A stretch of 6,795 nucleotides of DNA from Tannerella sp. (lineage in GTDB: Bacteria; Bacteroidota; Bacteroidia; Bacteroidales; Tannerellaceae). A program made the position numbers and the translations under genes. Each line of letters opens with the position of its first letter. Positions within the stretch are counted from its first letter, which is position 1. Positions 1 to 5,090 of the stretch are shown here, one piece after another. Under the pieces are notes generated by a model, which was given only the letters and a program-made list of their open reading frames with translations, made no database searches and was not told the origin of the DNA. The stretch is from contig JAIRXI010000194.1 in assembly GCA_031268395.1 (NCBI GenBank), positions 1 to 6,795 on the forward strand. The letters run 5' to 3'.

Positions 1-276
1 CTGAACGTGGACGAGGAGGGCATTCCGGAGGCCTACCGTTCTGTTATCCGCCGTCTCCGCATGGCCTCCGAAAGCGGGGATATCCAGATGGAGATGGAGA
101 TGGAGGACGACTATCTGAAGGAGCTTCAGGACAAGGAACGGCTGGTCGCTCAACACGAAAAAGCCCTTGAAGAACAGAAGAAAAAGAACGAGGAACAGCG
201 GAAAGTGATTGAAGACAGGGACAGAGTCATAAAAGAATTAAAAAAGCAACTGGCCGAACAGCAGAAGCAAAAATAA
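1..276 (+). CDS. C-terminal part of a probable Rpn-like PD-(D/E)XK nuclease/transposase-family protein with coiled-coil tail (partial, 5' end outside window)
   Basis: The frame is open from the first base and ends at TAA 274-276, so the gene starts upstream of the window; a GTG at 7 is an internal Val rather than a convincing start. The visible 91 residues begin with a region rich in Glu and Arg (DEEGIPEAYRSVIRRLRMAS), then an acidic stretch with a MEMEMED run, then about 50 residues of Lys/Glu/Gln-rich heptad-like sequence ending in QQKQK, which should form a long coiled coil. From memory of the family, Bacteroidales Rpn/PD-(D/E)XK transposase-like proteins end in this way, with an EM-E--YL-EL segment after the nuclease core. 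The nuclease core itself is not visible, so the family call is a recollection, not a motif match. It could be another coiled-coil protein. No SD or promoter for it can be seen. Confidence 0.55.
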   Translation: MNVDEEGIPEAYRSVIRRLRMASESGDIQMEMEMEDDYLKELQDKERLVAQHEKALEEQKKKNEEQRKVIEDRDRVIKELKKQLAEQQKQK

Positions 277-286
277 CTCTTCGCTC

Positions 287-342
287 TGATAGCTGCAAGT
301 CTGGTCCCAATAGAACGGTTCAGGGATGTAGCAGAACTATCA
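287..342. repeat. Hairpin 1 (nested inverted repeat)
   Basis: TGATAG (287-292) pairs with CTATCA (337-342), and the adjoining CTGC (293-296) pairs with GCAG (331-334), leaving an AA bulge at 335-336. Inside the loop, TCCC (305-308) can pair with GGGA (323-326), and GAA (313-315) with TTC (319-321) around a CGG loop. It begins 10 bases after the stop codon of the upstream gene. There is no T-run after it on the + strand, so it is not a classical intrinsic terminator. Confidence 0.5.
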
Positions 343-352
343 AGGCAGAGAC

Positions 353-398
353 GGAAGTATCGCGTCGAGCCGGTTTGTTCCCGACGCCAATACTTGCC
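353..398. repeat. Hairpin 2 (inverted repeat AAGTAT/GCGTCG)
   Basis: AAGTAT (355-360) pairs with ATACTT (390-395), and GCGTCG (362-367) pairs with CGACGC (382-387). A small internal loop (C361 against C388-A389) separates the two helices, and the terminal loop is 14 bases (368-381). Two further G-C pairs (353-354 with 397-398) can close the base around a one-base bulge. Twelve to fourteen pairs with symmetric helices are unlikely to be a chance coding by-product. No U-tract follows. Confidence 0.55.
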
Positions 399-411
399 GA
401 AATGACAATCG

Positions 412-434
412 CCTCTCGGAAGCGTTCCGGGAGG
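412..434. repeat. Hairpin 3 (10-bp stem, GCG loop)
   Basis: CCTCTCGGAA (412-421) and TTCCGGGAGG (425-434) form a continuous ten-pair stem with one G-T wobble (T416 with G430) and a three-base GCG loop. It looks like a terminator stem but is followed by GATGCTGG rather than a T-run; a T-rich stretch begins only about 25-30 bases later. A role as a stable RNA hairpin or a DNA palindrome is equally possible. Confidence 0.55.
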
Positions 435-525
435 GATGCTGGTCCTTTACCGGTCAATCCTTCTGTTTTATTGCATTTTGTCTTTCTCTTGTGTCTCTCT
501 GTCTGCATAACCTTTTTGGAGAATT

Positions 526-570
526 GAGAGTTAGGGAGACTTCATCGACGACTGATCGTTCTCCCCTCTC
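526..570. repeat. Hairpin 4 (GAGAG-GGGAGA / TCTCCC-CTCTC)
   Basis: GAGAG (526-530) pairs with CTCTC (566-570), and GGGAGA (534-539) pairs with TCTCCC (560-565), with a TTA bulge at 531-533 and a 20-base loop. That gives eleven Watson-Crick pairs without mismatch. It sits about 140 bases upstream of the operon promoter and has no T-run on either strand. It is the fourth of a series of hairpins in this gap. Confidence 0.55.
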
Positions 571-713
571 CACTCCATAAAAATACGGTCAAGGGCCATT
601 TTGGGTTTATTTATCCAACATTCAGGTGTAAACTTTCTTCTGTCGAAATCGAATTGTGGATTTCCGGCAAAAAAAATTAACCGGATAATGGCATGTTTCC
701 GCATAAAAAGCCG

Positions 714-721
714 TATTTTTG
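714..721 (+). promoter_or_regulatory. Bacteroidetes-type -7 promoter box (TATTTTTG) of the six-gene run
   Basis: TATTTTTG matches the Bacteroidetes primary sigma -7 consensus TAnnTTTG exactly. It ends 21 bases before the ATG at 743, which would put the transcription start near 728 and leave a very short leader. The expected -33 TTTG/TTG element is poor; the best approximation is TTTC at 696-699, and its spacing is shorter than ideal. The region upstream is AT-rich. Because all five downstream gaps are 21 bases or less, this is the likely promoter for the whole 743-5915 run. Confidence 0.55.
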
Positions 722-742
722 CCCATCTAAAAACTGATTGAT

Positions 743-1789
743 ATGAAAACTTCGATTTTAATGCCAATTTGGGGATTCCTTCTGTCAATGACACTGGCAT
801 CCTGCAATTTTTTTTCGTCTTCGTCGGGTTCGATAGGCGTTCGCGCCACCGGTGTGGCTTATGAAGTAGTGGTTGTGGCAGATCTCTCCCTGTGGGACGA
901 CGCCGTCGGGAATAAAATCAGGGACGAACTGCAGATGTCCGTTCCGGGCCTTCCTCAGGACGAACCGTCCATGAGAATTACGTATGTGGATCCCGCCGAT
1001 TTCACCGGCATGATGACGTATGTCCGCAATATCCTGATGGTAAGCGTCGATCCGTCGAGGTATACCAAAGCCTCTTTCCATACCGAAAGAGACAGATGGT
1101 CGAGCGGACAGGTTGTGGTTCACGTGACCTCGCCGGAGAAAGGGATGCTGCTTGATTATCTGGAACAGCGTCCGGGACAGCTGGTCGATTACTATACCCG
1201 AACAGAAATGTCGCGGATGTCGCGGGTGCTCCGGAAAACGCACAGCACATGGATCGAAGACAAACTGAAGGAGAAGTTCGGCATTGTACTGTATGCTCCG
1301 GATGATTTCAATTCGTCCAAAGACACGACCGGTTTCTTCTGGTCGTCCAACAACGCAAACGTCGGACGGATGGATATTGTTGTGTACACATTCCCCTATA
1401 CGGACGAGCATACTTTTACGAAAGAATACCTGATTGCCCGGCGGGATTCAGCACTGGGCGCCAATATTCCCGGCTCGTTTCCCGGCTCCCACATGGCAAC
1501 GGACGCGAACAATGTGTTTTATGCGGCCACTTCGCAAAAGGGCAGGTATTGCGGCGTGCTGCGCGGCCTGTGGCAGATGGAAGGCGACATGATGGGAGGC
1601 CCGTTTGTCAGTTATGCCCGTGTTGACGAGACGCATAACCGTGTCGTCGTGGCGGAAGGATTCGTCTATTCGCCGGACACGGACAAACGCGCCTACATCA
1701 GGCGCCTGGAAGGGTCGCTGCACACCTTGCTGCTGCCCGGAGAATCCGACGCGCAGGAAGAACAGCAAAAGCCGGAAGCGAGCGAATGA
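743..1789 (+). CDS. DUF4837 family lipoprotein
   Basis: The protein has 348 residues. It starts with a lipoprotein signal peptide: positively charged K2, a hydrophobic stretch at residues 5-18, and a lipobox LASC with the acylated Cys at 21. The residues after Cys (NFFSSSSG) lack the acidic surface-export signal known for Bacteroidetes lipoproteins, so the mature protein is probably periplasm-facing. The rest matches my memory of DUF4837: YEVVVVAD near 40-47, RNILMVSVDP near 95-104, EKFGI near 177-181, FTKEYLIARRDS near 225-236, and the strongly conserved LRGLWQMEGDMMGGPFVS at 273-290, followed by VVVAEGFVYSP. The family's function is not known to me. The C-terminal tail (DAQEEQQKPEASE) is low complexity. 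It is first in the operon and overlaps the next gene by four bases (ATGA), so translation is probably coupled to pdxA. Confidence 0.88.
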   Translation: MKTSILMPIWGFLLSMTLASCNFFSSSSGSIGVRATGVAYEVVVVADLSLWDDAVGNKIRDELQMSVPGLPQDEPSMRITYVDPADFTGMMTYVRNILMVSVDPSRYTKASFHTERDRWSSGQVVVHVTSPEKGMLLDYLEQRPGQLVDYYTRTEMSRMSRVLRKTHSTWIEDKLKEKFGIVLYAPDDFNSSKDTTGFFWSSNNANVGRMDIVVYTFPYTDEHTFTKEYLIARRDSALGANIPGSFPGSHMATDANNVFYAATSQKGRYCGVLRGLWQMEGDMMGGPFVSYARVDETHNRVVVAEGFVYSPDTDKRAYIRRLEGSLHTLLLPGESDAQEEQQKPEASE

Positions 1790-2907
1790 AGTCTATGGAA
1801 AAAAGACTGATCAGGACAGGAATCACGCACGGCGACACAAACGGCGTCGGCTATGAGGTCATATTGAAAACTTTTGCGGACGAACGGATTGCCGAATTAT
1901 GCACACCGGTGATCTACGGATCCCTGAAAATCGCACTGTATCACCAGCGAATCATGAACCTGCCGCCCGTAAGTTTTGAAGTGATCAACCGGGCAGAGGA
2001 AGCGGTGGAGGGAAAAATCAACCTGATCAACTGCATGGACGGAGACATAAAAGTCCAGCCGGGACTGGCGTCGCCGGAAGCAGGCGTCGCGGCATACAAG
2101 TCGCTGGAAGCGGCTGTGGCCGACATCAAAAAGGGCGTGATTGACACGCTGCTGACGGCTCCGATCAATAAACACTCGATCCGGAGCGCGGCCTTCCATT
2201 TTCCCGGCCACACGGAGTACCTGGAATCGCATTTCAGGGAAGACGGCACGTCGGGCGACGGGTCGCTGATGATCTTGATGCAGGATCAGTTGCGGGTGGC
2301 GCTGGTTACGGGACACATCCCCCTGGAAGACGTGAAGGCGCAAGTCACGAAGGAGCGGATTGTCAAAAAACTGAACCTGTTCAACACCTCGCTGAAACAG
2401 GACTTTGCGATCGTCAGACCTCGCATTGCCGTATTGTCGCTCAATCCCCACGCCGGCGACAAGGGCGTGCTGGGTTCGGAAGAAGAAACGGTGATCGGCC
2501 CGGCCATAGCGGAAGCGGAAACACACGGTCTGACGGTCTTCGGGCCGTATGCAGCGGACGGCTTTTTCGGTTCGACAGCCTGTTCCCGGTTCGACGGCAT
2601 CCTGGCCATGTATCACGACCAGGGGCTGGTCCCGTTCAAGATACTGGCAATGGAAAACGGCGTCAATTACACGGCCGGGCTGTCGGTGATACGCACCTCG
2701 CCGGCTCACGGAACAGCCTACAACATTGCCGGCCGGAATCAGGCTTCGGAAGAATCGTTCCGCCGGGCGCTGTTCGTGTCGATGGACCTCTTCCGGAACC
2801 GGGCAATGCACCGCAGGATAACGGCCAACCCGTTACAGAAACAGTACGTGGACAAGGGAGGCGACAACGTCAAACTCGACCTGACCAAAGACGAACCGGC
2901 CGAGTAG
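1786..2907 (+). CDS. pdxA: 4-hydroxythreonine-4-phosphate dehydrogenase PdxA
   Basis: PdxA oxidises 4-phosphohydroxy-L-threonine with NAD+; the product loses CO2 to give 3-amino-2-oxopropyl phosphate, which PdxJ then uses in the deoxyxylulose-5-phosphate-dependent route to pyridoxal phosphate. It is cytosolic and metal dependent. The 373-residue product shows GITHGDTNGVGYE (12-24), TAPINKH (124-130), FPGHTEYLE (139-147), SLNPHAGDKG (218-227), MYHDQGLVPFK (275-285) and RTSPAHGTAYNIAG (303-316). The three metal-binding His of the family correspond to H142, H222 and H277, so the active site looks intact. The length is somewhat above the roughly 330 of E. coli PdxA, as is usual in Bacteroidetes. 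ATG 1786 gives a four-base overlap with the lipoprotein gene. ATG 1795 (MEKRLIRTG) is an equally good start and matches the usual N-terminus of relatives better. Confidence 0.95.
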   Translation: MKSMEKRLIRTGITHGDTNGVGYEVILKTFADERIAELCTPVIYGSLKIALYHQRIMNLPPVSFEVINRAEEAVEGKINLINCMDGDIKVQPGLASPEAGVAAYKSLEAAVADIKKGVIDTLLTAPINKHSIRSAAFHFPGHTEYLESHFREDGTSGDGSLMILMQDQLRVALVTGHIPLEDVKAQVTKERIVKKLNLFNTSLKQDFAIVRPRIAVLSLNPHAGDKGVLGSEEETVIGPAIAEAETHGLTVFGPYAADGFFGSTACSRFDGILAMYHDQGLVPFKILAMENGVNYTAGLSVIRTSPAHGTAYNIAGRNQASEESFRRALFVSMDLFRNRAMHRRITANPLQKQYVDKGGDNVKLDLTKDEPAE

Positions 2908-2913
2908 TACCAA

Positions 2914-3393
2914 ATGCAAGATTCAAAAAGTATGTTTAAAGATAAGACTGTCGTATATACATCGGGAACGTTTGACATGTTCCATTACAATCATTTGCGA
3001 ATGATTAACTACGCCCGCAGCCTGGCAGACATCCTGATTGTGGGCGTAAGCACGGACGAACTGGTGTCGTCGTATAAGACGTCTCCCATCATCCCCTTCA
3101 ACGAGCGTCTCCAAATCATCGAGGCCCTGAAAACGCCCGACATCGTCGTGCCGCAACACACGCTCGACCATACGGAGATTGTCAGGAAACTGAATATTGA
3201 CGCCTTCGTCGTGGGTGATGACTGGTATGGCAAATATGACTATCTGAAAGATCTTGACGTACAGGTGTTTTATTTCCCCTACGGGACCGGCGTTTCGTCG
3301 TCTTCCCTGAAAAAGACGATTCACGACTCCTACGAAAAACACTTGCGGCAGGAGCAGAAAGCGAAACCGGAATCGGTAAAAACACAGCAGTAA
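2914..3393 (+). CDS. Cytidylyltransferase-like protein (glycerol-3-phosphate / phosphoethanolamine cytidylyltransferase type)
   Basis: This is a small 159-residue nucleotidyltransferase of the HIGH superfamily, expected to join CTP to a phosphorylated head alcohol and release pyrophosphate, giving CDP-glycerol, CDP-ethanolamine or a similar compound in the cytosol. The N-terminal SGTFDMFHYNHLRMI (17-31) is the nucleotide-binding HxGH region, with Asn in place of the usual Gly (H24-Y-N-H27). IPFNERLQIIEALK (60-73) matches the ER motif, and VVGDDWYGK (99-107) is the family's GxDW segment. The RTxGISTT signature is represented only loosely by YGTGVSSS (123-130), without the Arg. Homologues usually start at MFKDKTV, so ATG 2932 may be the true start; 2914 would add six residues. 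It follows pdxA by 6 bases and precedes an SDR gene by 14. The exact substrate cannot be read from the sequence. Confidence 0.85.
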   Translation: MQDSKSMFKDKTVVYTSGTFDMFHYNHLRMINYARSLADILIVGVSTDELVSSYKTSPIIPFNERLQIIEALKTPDIVVPQHTLDHTEIVRKLNIDAFVVGDDWYGKYDYLKDLDVQVFYFPYGTGVSSSSLKKTIHDSYEKHLRQEQKAKPESVKTQQ

Positions 3394-3396
3394 GAC

Positions 3397-3405
3397 AAAG
3401 GGAGG
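3397..3405 (+). promoter_or_regulatory. Strong ribosome binding site before the SDR gene
   Basis: AAAGGGAGG is the clearest Shine-Dalgarno match in the operon, ending two bases before ATG 3408. If the pairing core is GGGAG, the spacing is about three to four bases, shorter than ideal. The next in-frame Met of the SDR is residue 81, past the cofactor motif, so this site fixes the start at 3408. Confidence 0.55.
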
Positions 3406-3407
3406 AC

Positions 3408-4139
3408 ATGGCGAAACAGGCTTTAATCACAGGCGGCACCAGGGGCATCGGGAAAGCAGTTGCTTCCTGTCTGGCGGGAGCAGGATACGACCTGCTGCTG
3501 ACCTACGGCTCCGATCATGCGACAGCCGACGCGACAGCCGGGGAAATCCGGGCGGCGCATGAGGGGGTATCCGTGTCCGTCTTGCAGGCGGACATTGCAG
3601 ACGTGCGTTCGATCGACACAATCGACGGCTGTCTGGTGGCGTACGGAATGATGCCGGATGCGGTCGTGCTCAATGCCGGACTGACCTGCCGGGAACCGTT
3701 TGAACGGATGAAACTGGCCGAATGGGAGCGCGTGTTTTTCGCAAACGTACATTTCCCGGTGTTCCTGTTGCAGCGGATCGCCGGCCGGATCCCGGCCGGA
3801 GGGAGCGTCGTTTTCACCGGTTCGCTGATGGGAATCGAGCCTCATGCCACTTCGCTGGCGTATGGCGTGACCAAATCCGCCGTTCATGCGCTGACCAGAA
3901 ACCTGGTCAAGTTCCTGTCCCCTCTCCGGATCCGCGTAAATGCGGTAGCGCCGGGATTTGTGGATACCGAATGGCAGCGGGACAAACCTGCGGAAATCCG
4001 CCGGAACATTGAGGGAAAAGTGGCTCAGGGACGGTTTTGCCGTCCGGACGAAGTGGCGGAAGTATACAGAATGTTGATTGAAAATACTTATTTTGAAGGA
4101 GAAGTCATCGCCGTCAGCGGCGGTTATTCGTACAAATAA
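3408..4139 (+). CDS. Short-chain dehydrogenase/reductase (FabG-like, classical SDR)
   Basis: The product has 243 residues, the usual length of a classical SDR. The Rossmann cofactor motif TGGTRGIG is at 8-15, the NAG motif at 89-91, and the structural Asn at 113 (FFANVHFP). The catalytic triad appears as S139 (FTGSLMG), Y152 (AYGVTK) and K156. The segment RVNAVAPGFVDTE (176-188) is the usual PG motif, and the C-terminus AVSGGYSYK matches the end of FabG-type proteins. The basic residue in TRGIG suggests NADPH preference, as is common in the family. It should reduce a keto group or oxidise an alcohol. Inside an operon of headgroup and acyl-transfer enzymes, a keto-lipid or a headgroup precursor is more likely than general fatty-acid synthesis, but this is inference. 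3-ketosphinganine reductases and 3-oxoacyl-ACP reductases are both members of this superfamily. The gap to the next gene is 6 bases. Confidence 0.9.
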   Translation: MAKQALITGGTRGIGKAVASCLAGAGYDLLLTYGSDHATADATAGEIRAAHEGVSVSVLQADIADVRSIDTIDGCLVAYGMMPDAVVLNAGLTCREPFERMKLAEWERVFFANVHFPVFLLQRIAGRIPAGGSVVFTGSLMGIEPHATSLAYGVTKSAVHALTRNLVKFLSPLRIRVNAVAPGFVDTEWQRDKPAEIRRNIEGKVAQGRFCRPDEVAEVYRMLIENTYFEGEVIAVSGGYSYK

Positions 4140-4145
4140 CAACGG

Positions 4146-5069
4146 ATGAAGAAGGTAAAACGGATAAAAAAGGAATTTGAACTGTCGCTCAAGTCTGTAG
4201 AAACGGAAAACACCCTTGACCTGTATTTTTATCGTCCCCTCGGCTACTGGCTGGCATGTGTGTTCCGGGACACAAAAATCACGCCGAACATGGTGACCGT
4301 CATATCCATTTTTGTCGGCGCCGGCAGTGGACACCTGTTTTATTTCAACGAACTGGCCTGCAGCCTGACGGGTATTCTGTTGCTGATCCTGGCCAACCTC
4401 CTGGACTGTGTAGACGGTCAGCTGGCGCGTCTGACGGGACAAAAATCGGAAATGGGCCGTATCCTGGACGGTGTGGCCGGCGACATCTGGTTTATCCTCA
4501 TCTATGTGGCCTTTGCTCTGCAACTGACCCACGCCTTCGGAACGGCGTGGTTTTTCCTTCCGGCCACCTTTTCAGGCCTCTCCCACCTGGTACAGGCCAA
4601 TATCACAGACTACTACAAAACGCTGCATCTCTATTTCGTAAGCAAGGAGAAGGGACACGAATTTCGGAACCTGGAGCAGCTAAAGGCACAGCAAAGAACC
4701 ATGAAAAAAGGCCTGCACAAATTCTTTTATGCCCTGTATGAAGCTTATACCGGCTTGCAGGAACAGTTGACGCCGGCGCTGCAACAACTGATGAAAACCC
4801 TCTGTGAGCAATACGGCGACGACTTGCCGGAAAGTCTCCGGCAGGACTTCCGCAGGCAAAGCCGCCGGCTGATGAAGCGATACATCGACCTGCTGACGTT
4901 CAACGGCCGCACCATCATTCTGTTTGCCGTGGTGTTAAGCGGTCATGTATGGGTGTATTTTATTTACGAAGGGATTGTACTCAACATGGTCCTGTGGATC
5001 GCTGTCCGGAAGCATGAAAAGATGTGCCGCCGGATCGGCGAAAAAGTCGCAAGTCATGCCTTCGGGTAG
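4146..5069 (+). CDS. CDP-alcohol phosphatidyltransferase family membrane protein
   Basis: This integral inner-membrane enzyme (307 residues) should transfer a phospho-group between a CDP-alcohol and a second alcohol. The conserved TPNMVTVIS is at 46-54. The family motif DxxDGxxAR is present as D87-CV-D90-G91-QL-A94-R95, then eight residues to G104, three to D108, and four (not three) to D113. Hydrophobic stretches suitable for membrane segments lie around 50-66, 71-86, 113-130, 133-150, 256-270 and 272-287. Between them is a charged soluble segment, about 165-250, that is longer than in small members of the family. The start is ATG 4146, 6 bases after the SDR stop; the N-terminal 20 residues are strongly basic and cytosolic. 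It lies just downstream of a cytidylyltransferase, so the CDP-activated partner is probably the head alcohol made there. The acceptor is unknown. Confidence 0.9.
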   Translation: MKKVKRIKKEFELSLKSVETENTLDLYFYRPLGYWLACVFRDTKITPNMVTVISIFVGAGSGHLFYFNELACSLTGILLLILANLLDCVDGQLARLTGQKSEMGRILDGVAGDIWFILIYVAFALQLTHAFGTAWFFLPATFSGLSHLVQANITDYYKTLHLYFVSKEKGHEFRNLEQLKAQQRTMKKGLHKFFYALYEAYTGLQEQLTPALQQLMKTLCEQYGDDLPESLRQDFRRQSRRLMKRYIDLLTFNGRTIILFAVVLSGHVWVYFIYEGIVLNMVLWIAVRKHEKMCRRIGEKVASHAFG

Positions 5070-5090
5070 CAATTATGTTTTAATGGAAGA

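Larger units (their letters stand above)
277..742. other. Non-coding interval with four consecutive hairpins, then a promoter
   Basis: This 466-base gap has no convincing gene. Short minus-strand ORFs (for example 320-508 and 531-800) lack supporting SD sequences and show no domain I recognise. Instead there are four imperfect inverted repeats in series, listed separately, between about 284 and 570. The stretch 455-500 is T- and pyrimidine-rich, and 571-713 is AT-rich and leads to the promoter of the downstream operon. The hairpins could be part of a structured RNA, a palindromic mobile-element end left by the neighbouring transposase-like gene, or a long 3' UTR. Nothing in the sequence decides between these. 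Confidence 0.6.

Noticed and set aside
412..434. Intrinsic terminator of the upstream gene
   Set aside because: The stem is strong but lacks a following T-run, and it lies about 135 bases after the stop behind two other hairpins.
320..508. 62-residue minus-strand ORF in the left intergenic region
   Set aside because: It has no SD or promoter I can support and no domain, and it overlaps hairpins 2 and 3, whose pairing explains the sequence constraint better. It is worth a homology search but not an annotation.
531..800. 89-residue minus-strand ORF across the promoter
   Set aside because: It overlaps the start of the lipoprotein gene and the -7 box on the opposite strand, and shows no recognised motif.
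1897..2811. 304-residue minus-strand ORF opposite pdxA
   Set aside because: It is antisense to a gene with all PdxA motifs and has typical shadow composition.
3423..4532. 369-residue minus-strand ORF opposite the SDR and CDP-alcohol transferase genes
   Set aside because: It lies antisense to two genes with clear catalytic motifs and has His/Arg/Gln-rich shadow composition.
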